From NCBI GenBank assembly GCA_001898335.1, contig MKTS01000008.1, positions 36,784 to 100,783 on the forward strand: 64,000 bases of DNA, read 5' to 3'. The notes under the pieces are model-generated. The model ran no database searches. It worked only from the letters and a program-made list of their open reading frames with translations, and was not told where the DNA came from. Both the position numbers and the translations under genes were made by a program. This document shows positions 52,534-61,006 of this stretch, in pieces (positions within the stretch are counted from its first letter, which is position 1; each line of letters begins with the position of its first letter). This DNA comes from Mucilaginibacter sp. 44-25 (lineage in GTDB: Bacteria; Bacteroidota; Bacteroidia; Sphingobacteriales; Sphingobacteriaceae).

Positions 52534-53095
52534 CGTTCTTCTCCAAACAGATCTTTAAGTTGCGTTTGCCATTCTGGATATAACTTTTCACTTCGTTCAT
52601 GCTAAAACCCGTTTCGTCAGCAACTTCTTTATAGCATTTCTCTTCCAAATAAAATAATTGAACGCTTTGCTGTTGTGCAGGCGTTAACTTCTCCATGCAA
52701 CGCTCAAGTGCCTGCATAGCTTGTTCTTTGTCTTCCGTATCAGGATGCAAAACCGGGGTAAATTCCATAAAATCTTCGAGCCCCACGGTTTCCATTTTCT
52801 TACCCGCTCTTAATTGCATGAGGCAGTAATTACGGCTTAGCGCGTACAGCCAGCTCCTGAAATGCTTTATTTCATGCTGATGCACTTTCCGTACCAGCTC
52901 TTCAAACACGGCCATTACCGCGTCGCTCGCAGCCTCCGCCTCCTTAAAATATTTTAACGCCACACCATAAACCAAAGGCATATAGGGCTCATATAGTTTG
53001 CCCAGCAGCTTAAGGTCGCGGGTATCGCGGTAGGCTTTAAGCAGTTGCTCATCGCTGTTATCTTGTGGTTGTACCGGCCGTTTAAAAAATCTCAT
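52523..53095 (-). CDS. ECF RNA polymerase sigma factor
   Basis: A 190-residue group-4 sigma factor. Region 2 is near residues 25-95 (YEPYMPLVYGVALKYF, FRSWLYALSRNYCLMQLR) and region 4 near 135-185 (LTPAQQQSVQLFYLEEKCYKEVADETGFSMNEVKSYIQNGKRNLK, read in parts). It would direct polymerase to stress or envelope genes. The 3' end overlaps the anti-sigma gene, so translation is coupled. Promoter targets are unknown. Confidence 0.93.
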   Translation of the reverse strand: MRFFKRPVQPQDNSDEQLLKAYRDTRDLKLLGKLYEPYMPLVYGVALKYFKEAEAASDAVMAVFEELVRKVHQHEIKHFRSWLYALSRNYCLMQLRAGKKMETVGLEDFMEFTPVLHPDTEDKEQAMQALERCMEKLTPAQQQSVQLFYLEEKCYKEVADETGFSMNEVKSYIQNGKRNLKICLEKNGER

Positions 53096-53252
53096 TAAGA
53101 CAGATGCTGCAAAATAATTTTTTTAACCGGTTTATGAAAATATGCTGTTGCGTTTCATATATCATTCGTCAGCGTTTAAAGAATCAATATCTGCAGCTGT
53201 AGCGTTTGCTGCCTGGCCTGCGTAATTACATTAACTTAAACTCCAAAAGCAC

Positions 53253-53918
53253 ATGAAAAAATTATTACTGTTACTTATTCCCGCCGTATTTTTATTTGCC
53301 TGTAAGAAAGATAACACCTTACCCCGCACGGAAACCACCACATCCGGCAGCAAATGGGGCATCAGGATAGGCAGTTCTGCCTCGGATGTTTATACGCAGC
53401 TACAGGTATCAGCAAAACAGAATAATTTTGAAAATGTAGACGTTCCCGGCCAAAAACTCACCTTTACTAAACCGGAGGAAATACAGCAGCGATATAGGTT
53501 TTACGGCATGATCAACCTGCAAAAGGGCTCTGATGGTGCTTCCATAGTTTATGACGCGGATAAAGTAACTTATATTACCGGAGCTGTGCCATCACCTGTA
53601 ACGAAATGGCCGCAAACCGCAGCTGACGGATCTGCCGTAGTTGGTAACGAACCGGTGGATAATATTTATAACAAACTGCTGGCCATATACAAACTGCCTG
53701 CTTATGCAGATTATACCATTACACTGGCCTACAAATTACTAAACAAAGGCTTTGACCCCGATATGGGTAATTATAACGAATGGTCGTTTTATATCTTTAA
53801 AGATATAAAACCCGGCCTAAGCGGACGTAATTACGTGAGGTTGATATTCAGCAACGGAAAGCTCAAACAGATCATTACCGAATACAATGAGTTTGAGGTT
53901 GTTAATACCAATCAATAA
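53253..53918 (+). CDS. Lipoprotein of unknown function
   Basis: A 221-residue lipoprotein with a lipobox at FLFACKK (Cys17). The rest is soluble with mixed strands and helices (KWGIRIGSSASDVYTQLQVSA, YNEWSFYIFKDIKPGL). I do not recognise a domain. It is divergent from the sigma gene and its last 7 bases overlap the convergent peptidase gene, so it may be regulated by that sigma factor, which is speculative. Confidence 0.75.
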   Translation: MKKLLLLLIPAVFLFACKKDNTLPRTETTTSGSKWGIRIGSSASDVYTQLQVSAKQNNFENVDVPGQKLTFTKPEEIQQRYRFYGMINLQKGSDGASIVYDADKVTYITGAVPSPVTKWPQTAADGSAVVGNEPVDNIYNKLLAIYKLPAYADYTITLAYKLLNKGFDPDMGNYNEWSFYIFKDIKPGLSGRNYVRLIFSNGKLKQIITEYNEFEVVNTNQ

Positions 53919-54694
53919 TTAGCCGGGTCTTGCCCAAAGGTTTTAGTGAGTAGCTCGTAAAGTTCAGGGTGTTTGGCCTGTAACTGTTCCGGTTTCTCAA
54001 AAAAGTATTCGGAAACTACCGCGAAAAACTCCGCCTCATTGGTTGCCCCGTAAGGATTAATGTCAGAATGTCCTGACTGAATACGTCCTATCTCCTGGTG
54101 CATCATCTGCACCCAGGGTTTAATGTACTCGTGTGGTAAAAAACCTTCGGGTATGCCATCTGTAGCACCATCGGCCTTATCCAGCAGGTGTACAAACTCA
54201 TGTATGCCGGTATTTTCCTTGCCGCTGTTTTTAGAAAAACCTTTTTGCAACGCCGCTCGGGAGAGTATCATTTGTCCGTTCATATAGCCGCTGCCCACCA
54301 TACCCATAATATTGCGCTCGTCGCTGCCTTCAAATTGATAGTCCTTATCAAAGGTATCGGGGTAAAGCAAAACGTTGGTTACGTTGCGGTAATTCCAGTC
54401 TTTAAACCGGAAGATGGGTATTACCGCACTGGCAGCAATCATCAGCCGGTCGGTATCAGTTATTTCGAGGCCAACACCTTCAATGTTTACAGCATCTAAA
54501 AACTGCTCAATCTTATCTACAAAATAAGCCTTGTCATCAACGGAAAGGTTATTATAATAATCAATATGCTGCGCCAGCAACGCCTTTTGCTTATCGTTAA
54601 GGATATGTTGTGTAAGGCCGCCGCGTTTCCTGCGCCGGGCGTTGAAAAGGGTATAGCCTACCAGTAGCACTACCGCTATAACTACATATATCAT
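53912..54694 (-). CDS. MtfA-like zinc peptidase (M90)
   Basis: A 260-residue protein with an N-terminal membrane anchor (about 2-18) and the zinc-peptidase motif HEFVHLLDKADG (HExxH), then ATNEAEFFAVVSEYFFE with the third metal Glu, as in MtfA, a regulator of the glucose PTS in E. coli. The substrate here is unknown. It is 13 bases after the 163-residue protein gene and likely the last gene of a three-gene run. Confidence 0.88.
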   Translation of the reverse strand: MIYVVIAVVLLVGYTLFNARRRKRGGLTQHILNDKQKALLAQHIDYYNNLSVDDKAYFVDKIEQFLDAVNIEGVGLEITDTDRLMIAASAVIPIFRFKDWNYRNVTNVLLYPDTFDKDYQFEGSDERNIMGMVGSGYMNGQMILSRAALQKGFSKNSGKENTGIHEFVHLLDKADGATDGIPEGFLPHEYIKPWVQMMHQEIGRIQSGHSDINPYGATNEAEFFAVVSEYFFEKPEQLQAKHPELYELLTKTFGQDPANY

Positions 54695-54707
54695 ACTGCG
54701 GACCGGG

Positions 54708-55199
54708 TTATTTTACGTCATAGTTTACCACCACAGTAGGCAGTAGTGTAGCGGCGTTCAATGGTATCTGGTCGCGGGCGATGATGGGTTTACGGCGTTT
54801 GTAAAAATCATAAGCGGCCTTTTGCACCTCCGCAACACCGGTTGCTGGTGCGTTGTAATTGATAGAGAAAGGGATGATAAAATCATGGAACTTCTCTTTG
54901 TCCGGGATGATCCACTTTTTGGTTGATTTCTTCAGCGCGTCAATAGCCGGCAGTGTGATCAGGTAATCATCGGCATAATAGATCACAATTTTTTGCACCA
55001 CGCCGTTTATGTCGGCAGTAAATTTCAGTACCGCTACACCCGTGGCTTTTTTAGAAATAATATCCGGCCCCACGGTTAGGCTGTCTTTAAAAAAGCGGGT
55101 CATAACCGGGGCGCCCCCCTGGAAAGGAAAAGCCAGTTGCTGCTGCGCGCTGCAATACAATGAGCTAAATATGCAGGCTATAAAAAGTAATTTCTTCAT
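54708..55199 (-). CDS. Secreted protein, possibly TonB-C-like, function unknown
   Basis: A 163-residue exported protein with signal MKKLLFIACIFSSLYCSAQ. The mature part has an alternating pattern (ATGVAVLKFTADINGVVQKIVIYYADDYLITLPAIDALKKSTKKW) that resembles the TonB C-terminal fold seen also in the anti-sigma gene, though I could not confirm it. Its ATG directly abuts the methyltransferase stop (TAAATG), so translation is probably coupled. Confidence 0.7.
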   Translation of the reverse strand: MKKLLFIACIFSSLYCSAQQQLAFPFQGGAPVMTRFFKDSLTVGPDIISKKATGVAVLKFTADINGVVQKIVIYYADDYLITLPAIDALKKSTKKWIIPDKEKFHDFIIPFSINYNAPATGVAEVQKAAYDFYKRRKPIIARDQIPLNAATLLPTVVVNYDVK

Positions 55200-56372
55200 T
55201 TAATCTTCTTTTGGCTCGCGTTTGGTGCCTTCATATAGTTCGTACTCAAATAAACGGCAATCCAGCTTACCATTGTAAAACTCAATTTTGCGGCTGGCCT
55301 TTAACCCAATTTTCTTAGCCAGATCCGGGTTGCCGGTAAAAACGTACCCACGGTAACCCAGGCATTTCTTTTTCAGGAAATCGCCTATGCGTTTGTAAGT
55401 AATTTCCAGCTTGGTATGCACACCTAAACGCTCACCGTATTCCGGGTTAAACATCACTACGCCACCACCTTCGGGTACTTCAGTTAGTTCAAAATCACAA
55501 ACGTCAAACTCGATCAAATGTTCTACGCCCGCGGTATTCGCGTTGCGGCGGGCTATATCAACGGCATCTGCTGAAATATCTGTCGCAATAATTTTAAAGT
55601 TTACTGCCTTTTTAGCTTTATCCTTCAGTTTACGGCGTTCGGTAAAAAACGCCTGCTCATCATACCCTAATATGTGCATAAAGCCATAATTCATGCGGAA
55701 CAGGCCCGGATGCTTATCAGTAGCCAGTAACGCCGCTTCTATGACCAGCGTACCTGAACCACACATGGGATTAATGAAGTGGCTGTTCCTATCCCAGTTG
55801 GTAGCCATAATGGTTGACGCGGCCAGGGCTTCCAGCATAGGCGCTTTACCCGGTATTTTACGATAGCTGTGCTTGGCAAGTGTTTCGCCGGAGGTATCCA
55901 GGAAAACATCGGCCTTGTTATCCTGCCAGTAGAGGTGTACTACTGTTTTGTTGACATCGGCACCGCTGTTAGGGCGAATGCCTTTTTTATCTTTTATACG
56001 GTCAACAATGGCATCCTTCACCTTAACATTGGCAAACAATGGCGTAGTAATATGCTGGTTGTTTACGTTAGAGGTCACCGAAAAAAAACCGGTAAAATCT
56101 ATCAGCTCTTCCCATTCTATTTTAACCAGTTCGTTGTACAATTCCTGGGGATCGGCCGCCTCGAAGCTTTTTAACAGGTATAATACCTGACTGGCGCAGC
56201 GCAAATTCAGGTTAAGCGGGATAGTGTCCGTAATGGTGCCCTGGAGCTCAACACCTGTAGGGAAAACGCGCGATGGCTTGTAACCAAGCGCTTCAACCTC
56301 CTGCTGCAAATAAGGCGACAGGCGTTTGTTACAGGTAATGATGATCTTACTTTGTGTGTGGAAAACTTGCAT
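55200..56372 (-). CDS. THUMP-domain rRNA methyltransferase (RlmL/YpsC-like)
   Basis: A 390-residue class I methyltransferase. An N-terminal ferredoxin-like and THUMP region (about 1-160) is followed by the SAM-binding domain with MCGSGTLVIEAALLA and the catalytic NPEYGERLG, a variant of NPPYGxRL. This places it with the guanine-N2 or similar rRNA methylators. The substitution Pro to Glu in the NPPY tetrad deserves a look. It is the first gene of the run with the secreted protein and MtfA-like peptidase. Confidence 0.9.
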   Translation of the reverse strand: MQVFHTQSKIIITCNKRLSPYLQQEVEALGYKPSRVFPTGVELQGTITDTIPLNLNLRCASQVLYLLKSFEAADPQELYNELVKIEWEELIDFTGFFSVTSNVNNQHITTPLFANVKVKDAIVDRIKDKKGIRPNSGADVNKTVVHLYWQDNKADVFLDTSGETLAKHSYRKIPGKAPMLEALAASTIMATNWDRNSHFINPMCGSGTLVIEAALLATDKHPGLFRMNYGFMHILGYDEQAFFTERRKLKDKAKKAVNFKIIATDISADAVDIARRNANTAGVEHLIEFDVCDFELTEVPEGGGVVMFNPEYGERLGVHTKLEITYKRIGDFLKKKCLGYRGYVFTGNPDLAKKIGLKASRKIEFYNGKLDCRLFEYELYEGTKREPKED

Positions 56373-56457
56373 AATTATTTCGCGAATTTATGAATTAAAT
56401 ACGCCGCTATTTAATTTGAGGTTATTAACTTTACATTTTAATCATTTTTCTGAAATC

Positions 56458-56820
56458 ATGGAAGTTAAAGGCAAGGTACACGAAGTATCGGCAACCCAAC
56501 AGGTAACCGAGTCGTTAAAGAAGAGAGAACTGATTCTCGAATACATCGAGAACCCGCAATACCCTGAATATTTAAAATTTGAAGCTATACAAGACCGCTG
56601 CAACCTGCTTGATAACGTTAAAGTAGGTGATGATGTAGAAGTGTTTTTTAACCTGAAAGGTCGCCCATGGACGGATAAGACGGGTAAAAAATCATATTTC
56701 AACTCTTTGCAGCTTTGGAAAATTAACGCGCTTGGTGGCGCTGGCAGCAGCTCATCACCTGAGTACGCCGCTCCGGCCGACATAAGCTCTACGCCTGATG
56801 ATGACGATCTGCCATTCTAA
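56458..56820 (+). CDS. DUF3127 OB-fold protein with SSB-like acidic tail
   Basis: A 120-residue protein starting at the ATG at 56458; the upstream extension would overlap the methyltransferase gene and looks non-coding. The core GKVHEVSATQQVTESLKKRELIL and PEYLKFEAIQDRCNLLDNVKVGDDVEVFFNLKGR (parts) fits the DUF3127 OB-fold family of Bacteroidota. The protein ends DDDDLPF, close to the SSB tip DDDIPF that recruits DNA-repair enzymes. A role with single-stranded nucleic acid is therefore plausible. Transcribed alone, with a long terminator stem. Confidence 0.9.
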   Translation: MEVKGKVHEVSATQQVTESLKKRELILEYIENPQYPEYLKFEAIQDRCNLLDNVKVGDDVEVFFNLKGRPWTDKTGKKSYFNSLQLWKINALGGAGSSSSPEYAAPADISSTPDDDDLPF

Positions 56821-56864
56821 TTAGTTTGCAGTTTTGAGTTTGCAGTAAGCAGACCAACGAAATA

Positions 56865-56898
56865 AAAGAAGCTCATCTGATATCAGATGGGCTTCTTT
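56865..56898 (+). terminator. Terminator of the DUF3127 gene
   Basis: AAAGAAGCTCATCTGA pairs with TCAGATGGGCTTCTTT at all but one wobble position; the stem runs into a very small loop, so the real loop is a few bases larger. Confidence 0.8.
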
Positions 56899-56945
56899 GT
56901 TTGTGCAGTATAATGAATGTAAAAGATGTATGCTGGCTTATTCAA

Positions 56946-57238
56946 CATTTTGGCTAAAGCCATTGGACTTTGTTTGTAAACCGTTGACTGAAGTCAACGG
57001 CAATGATATCGCTTAGCTTTTTCGTCAAGATTAGTAACAACTACATGCATTCATTGCCGTCGGCTTTAGCCAACGGCATATGTTAGCCTATGCATATTTA
57101 TTTTTGGCTAAAGCCATTGGAGTTTGTCTGTTAACCGTTGACTGAAGTCAACGGCTATGATATATTTAGTTTTCGCCAGGGTGTAGTTAATGGAATATTT
57201 CCAAATCATTGCCGTCGGCTTCAGCCAACGGTATTATG
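56946..57238. repeat. Two tandem copies of a 154 bp palindromic element
   Basis: TTTTGGCTAAAGCCATTGG recurs at 56948 and 57102, period 154. Each copy contains CCGTTGACTGAAGTCAACGG, itself a perfect palindrome around TGA, and then TCATTGCCGTCGGCTNNAGCCAACGG. The GGCTnnAGCC and CGGCAATGA parts also occur in the 15.9-16.6 kb array, so both belong to one dispersed family. The 420-base gap has no gene. Confidence 0.85.
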
Positions 57239-57240
57239 AG

Positions 57241-58068
57241 CTATTCTTTAACTATCTTCTTCAATGTCACTTTGTTGCCTTGCTTTACTTGCAGGTAATA
57301 CAGCCCATTTACCGGCAAAGCAAATTTCCTGCTGTACGCTAAAGCAGCAGATTTATCCGTCCAAATAATACTACCAGCATGTCCGTAAAAGGTAATTTCC
57401 TTTTGCCCTGCCGATAGAAAGTTTAAATTCAACAAAGTTTTCCCTGTAGTGAATTCGTACCCCATGTTAAGATCGGTAAGGAGGTCTGCGGTTTTACTCA
57501 CGCCCGATATAGCCACCAATTTTTCAGCTGGTGCATCAGTAACAGTGTAATGTATATTAGTACCGATGCCGTCATTGTCGGTATTGGTAAAATTGAAATT
57601 CTGGCTGTTAGCTGTGAGTTTAATTAAATGGGCAGGCCTGTTTCCGGGCAGTGGAACCATATCCATTTGCGGCAGGTCAGTATCCAGGTGATAGGTAAAG
57701 GCGCTATCGGTTCTGAGGCGTTTTACACTTACCCGCTTTTCTGCTTCAGGCGCATCTGCGTTACTACGTACAATATTCCGCTCAATAACAATGGTTTTCT
57801 GGTTATTATTCTGCTTAAGCATCATACCTGTATTGGCACCCGGTGTTGGCGGAGGTACAGGCGCATCCTTAATGGCAGCCAGCACATCGGCGCGTTCTGC
57901 AGTGCTTAAAGCGCTTATAGCCTTACCATTTACCATAGTATCGCCATTCATGATCCTGATATCGATGCTCTTCCTGCTTTGCGCCAGCACAAATGGCGGC
58001 AATGCCATGATCAGTATTAAACTAATGGAAAAAATAAACTCGAAGCCGTATTGGATTGGTCTTTTCAT
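57241..58068 (-). CDS. Secreted protein with type IX-like C-terminal tail
   Basis: A 275-residue protein. A hydrophobic N-terminal signal (about 12-30, ending FVLAQ) precedes a region with many Asn, Thr and Pro. The last 75 residues look like a type-A Por-secretion tail: LLNLNFLSAGQKEITFYG and the ending NGLYYLQVKQGNKVTLKKIVKE (parts). Such tails direct cargo through the type IX system. No enzymatic domain is recognisable. It is divergent from the following kinase across 130 bases. Confidence 0.75.
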   Translation of the reverse strand: MKRPIQYGFEFIFSISLILIMALPPFVLAQSRKSIDIRIMNGDTMVNGKAISALSTAERADVLAAIKDAPVPPPTPGANTGMMLKQNNNQKTIVIERNIVRSNADAPEAEKRVSVKRLRTDSAFTYHLDTDLPQMDMVPLPGNRPAHLIKLTANSQNFNFTNTDNDGIGTNIHYTVTDAPAEKLVAISGVSKTADLLTDLNMGYEFTTGKTLLNLNFLSAGQKEITFYGHAGSIIWTDKSAALAYSRKFALPVNGLYYLQVKQGNKVTLKKIVKE

Positions 58069-58198
58069 TGTGTTTACGGGTTAGCATGACAAAGGTATAA
58101 AACCATTATCAACCAATATCTTAAATCCTCAGTAAACATTTGTTAAAATTTGTTAAAAGCATTTTTAGCAGTGCAAAATCAGATATTTTTGTTACTGC

Positions 58199-60004
58199 AT
58201 GAAAAAGAAAAGTATAGCACTGATTATTGGCTTAATGGGCTTTGCCCTGCTTGGGGTGGTAGCCATGCAGTTGTACTTTCTGCGCCAATCGTACCAGATG
58301 CAAACAGAGATGTTTAACCAATCTGTTAACGAAGCGCTAAACAGTGTGGTAACCAAAGTTTCCAAGCAGGATGCCATCAACTTTATTAATGCTAAAACCC
58401 AGCGCTCGTTTGCCTTCAATAATATGGATAAGCATAACGAGATCAGCATCAACGGTAAAAAAATATCTCCACAGGATTCGCTCATGGCTAAAACAACCAG
58501 CAAACGCCAGCGTAAACTGGCCATGCTGCGCGATAGCCTGCGCCGTATGATATTGCACAAGAAGCAGGACGACGAAATTAACGCGCTGATGCAGCAGGGA
58601 TCAGTAAACCTGCGCATACGTATTGAAGAATATACCGATGAATTTGGCGACGTGCATGGCCGCTTTATACCCGAAATTGTTAAAGGCCCCAAACCGGTAA
58701 AACGCAGGCTGCATAAGTACGATACCCTGTATGCTACCTACATAGACCCTCAGTTTGGCAAACAGCTTATTGCGGCACCACAGCTTAACCCGCTTTGGGT
58801 GCGCGAGCAGCAACGCCTCCAAAAAGAACGCCAGTTAGCACAGATCAAAAAGATACTCGCGGCCGATTCTATTGCCAATACGCCCAATGCCAAACAATCC
58901 TCAAATGTGATCGAAAACATTGCCGAAGAGTACCGTAAGTCTGACGAACCGTTGTACAAACGCCTTAACATCTTTTGGATAGATTCGCTGCTTCGGTTTG
59001 AACTGCACAATCGTGGGATATTTTTGCCTTTTAGCTATGAAGTGGCTATGGCCAATAAGGATTCGCTCCTGTTTTCTAAAGCGATGGACATGAGTGGCGA
59101 AAAACCCAAATTTGTGCCGGCCAATACTTATCAGAAAACTATTTTTAATAACGAATTACTTACCGACCCTGGGAAGATCAGGGTATACTTTCCGCAGAAA
59201 GAATCATTCATACTCGGCAACATGACGGCGACTATGGGCACTACCGCCGCGTTGTTATTTGTATTAATTTTCTGCTTCGGCTACACCATATTTTCCATCA
59301 TTAAGCAGAAAAAGGTATCAGAGATGAAAATCGATTTCATCAACAACATGACCCACGAGTTCAAAACTCCTGTATCAACCATCATGATAGCGAGCGAGGC
59401 TTTAAAGGATGAGGAGATAGCAGACGATAAAACCAGGGTAGCACGGCTGGCTAATGTCATCTATGAAGAAAATGCACGACTGGGCAGCCACATAGAGCGG
59501 GTACTGAACATTGCCCGTATAGAGAAAAATGATTTCAAGCTGGATAAGAAACCGTTAGACGTGAACGAGCTGATCTCCGTTGTACTGGATAGTATGGCAC
59601 TTAAGCTGCAAAAGTGCAATGCGGTTACTAACCTGCACCTGGACGCGCAGAACCCTATGATACTGGCTGATGAGCTTCACTTTAGCAATGTTTTGTACAA
59701 CCTGATAGATAACGCGGTTAAATACAGCAAAGATGTGCCCGAGATTACCATAACTACTTTTAATAAGAACAACGAACTGGTGATTAAAGTTGCCGACAAA
59801 GGCATAGGCATGAGCCGCGATCAGCAATCAAAGATATTTGAACAATTTTACCGTATACCTACCGGCAACCTCCATGATGTAAAAGGCTTTGGCTTGGGCT
59901 TAAGCTATGTAAACACCATCGTGAAAAGGCTGGAAGGCGCTATCAGCGTGCGTTCTGAAAAAGAAAAGGGTTCTGAGTTTGAATTAAAATTTGCAGCAGT
60001 GTAA
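58199..60004 (+). CDS. Sensor histidine kinase with large periplasmic domain
   Basis: A 601-residue kinase. Helix 1 is at about 6-26, then a periplasmic region of about 320 residues rich in charged helices, then helix 2 at about 346-368. The cytoplasmic part has the acceptor His in NNMTHEFKTPVSTI, NLIDNAVKYS, DKGIGM and GFGLGLSYV. It is followed by a response regulator after 94 bases, making a clear pair. Family resemblance is to Bacteroidota-specific kinases with helical sensors. A TATTTTTG at 58184-58191 lies only 7 bases before the ATG. Confidence 0.9.
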   Translation: MKKKSIALIIGLMGFALLGVVAMQLYFLRQSYQMQTEMFNQSVNEALNSVVTKVSKQDAINFINAKTQRSFAFNNMDKHNEISINGKKISPQDSLMAKTTSKRQRKLAMLRDSLRRMILHKKQDDEINALMQQGSVNLRIRIEEYTDEFGDVHGRFIPEIVKGPKPVKRRLHKYDTLYATYIDPQFGKQLIAAPQLNPLWVREQQRLQKERQLAQIKKILAADSIANTPNAKQSSNVIENIAEEYRKSDEPLYKRLNIFWIDSLLRFELHNRGIFLPFSYEVAMANKDSLLFSKAMDMSGEKPKFVPANTYQKTIFNNELLTDPGKIRVYFPQKESFILGNMTATMGTTAALLFVLIFCFGYTIFSIIKQKKVSEMKIDFINNMTHEFKTPVSTIMIASEALKDEEIADDKTRVARLANVIYEENARLGSHIERVLNIARIEKNDFKLDKKPLDVNELISVVLDSMALKLQKCNAVTNLHLDAQNPMILADELHFSNVLYNLIDNAVKYSKDVPEITITTFNKNNELVIKVADKGIGMSRDQQSKIFEQFYRIPTGNLHDVKGFGLGLSYVNTIVKRLEGAISVRSEKEKGSEFELKFAAV

Positions 60005-60017
60005 CAACTCTAAGAGT

Positions 60018-60090
60018 TAGTAAGTCCGATAAGTAAGGAAAATATTTACATACCCTCACTTCCGGGCTTGCCGACGTCCGGACTTACCTA
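60018..60090. repeat. Inverted repeat in the kinase-regulator spacer
   Basis: GTAAGTCCG (60020-60028) pairs with CGGACTTAC (60079-60087) across about 50 bases, in the 94-base gap between the two genes. The loop contains partial copies (CTTCCGGGCTT). It may be a dispersed-repeat remnant or shape the mRNA. Confidence 0.5.
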
Positions 60091-60098
60091 CTAAATAC

Positions 60099-60791
60099 AT
60101 GAAGAAAATACTACTGGTTGAAGACGATCCGAATCTTGGGCTACTGTTGCAGGATTATTTGCAGCTTAAAGGCAAATTTGATGTTACCTTGTGTAAGGAT
60201 GGCGACGAAGGCCTTAAAGCCTTCACCAAACAAGCGTATGACCTGGTGATACTGGATGTGATGATGCCCAAAAAAGATGGCTTCACGCTCGGTAAAGACA
60301 TCCGTAAAGTGAACGCGCAGGTGCCCATCATATTTGCTACGGCCAAAGCTATGATAGAGGATAAAACCCAGGCTTTTAATCTTGGTGGCGACGATTATAT
60401 CACCAAACCCTTCCGTATCGAAGAATTATTGCTTCGTATTAACGCGCTGCTAAAACGCGCGGAGCAAAGCGATAAAAAAGAGGATAACAGCCCATCGCAA
60501 TTTAAACTGGGCAGTTATAATTTCGATTACACCACACAGCTCATCACCCGGGGAGATGCCATACAAAAACTATCTACCAAAGAGGCTGAACTTTTGCGCC
60601 TGCTGTGCCTTAAACGCAATGAAGTACTTACCCGCGAAGAAGCCCTTTTAAACATCTGGCACGATGACAACTACTTTAACGGCCGCAGCATGGATGTATT
60701 CTTAAGCAAGATACGCAAGTACCTTAAAGATGACCCCGCCGTTGAGATCATTAACGTACATGGCCGGGGCTACAAGCTGCTGATCAATTAA
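60099..60791 (+). CDS. OmpR/PhoB-family response regulator
   Basis: A 230-residue regulator with a receiver domain (VEDDPN, acceptor Asp in VILDVMMPKKDG, the Lys of ITKPF) and a winged-helix output domain (LSTKEAELLRLLCLKRNEVLTREEALLNIWHDDNYFNGRSMDVFLSKIRKYL, read in parts). It is the partner of the kinase upstream. Promoter targets cannot be told here. Confidence 0.95.
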   Translation: MKKILLVEDDPNLGLLLQDYLQLKGKFDVTLCKDGDEGLKAFTKQAYDLVILDVMMPKKDGFTLGKDIRKVNAQVPIIFATAKAMIEDKTQAFNLGGDDYITKPFRIEELLLRINALLKRAEQSDKKEDNSPSQFKLGSYNFDYTTQLITRGDAIQKLSTKEAELLRLLCLKRNEVLTREEALLNIWHDDNYFNGRSMDVFLSKIRKYLKDDPAVEIINVHGRGYKLLIN

Positions 60792-60971
60792 GCGGGGATT
60801 TTTTTTGTCTTTTATGACCGTGTGATGGTTATCATCTTGAACTATACTCACCATAAAAAGTCTTCGACAAACTCATACTGACCATTCTTTCCATATACAT
60901 GGGAAGAATTATTAGAAATCATACTATTGATATGATACGTAAGCATCTAAGTGGACTTGCTTAAATAATTA

Positions 60972-60993
60972 AGCCCGACTTTTAAGTCAGGCT
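60972..60993 (-). terminator. Terminator of the AIPR-like gene
   Basis: AGCCCGACTT and AAGTCAGGCT pair along 10 positions with one wobble, followed by an AT-rich tract on the minus strand, 13 bases past the stop. Confidence 0.65.
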
Positions 60994-61006
60994 CAATTAT
61001 TTATTA

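Noticed and set aside
58184..58191. Leaderless promoter for the kinase gene
   Set aside because: TATTTTTG is a full -7 match, but only 7 bases precede the ATG and no -33 element was found, so chance is likely in AT-rich DNA.
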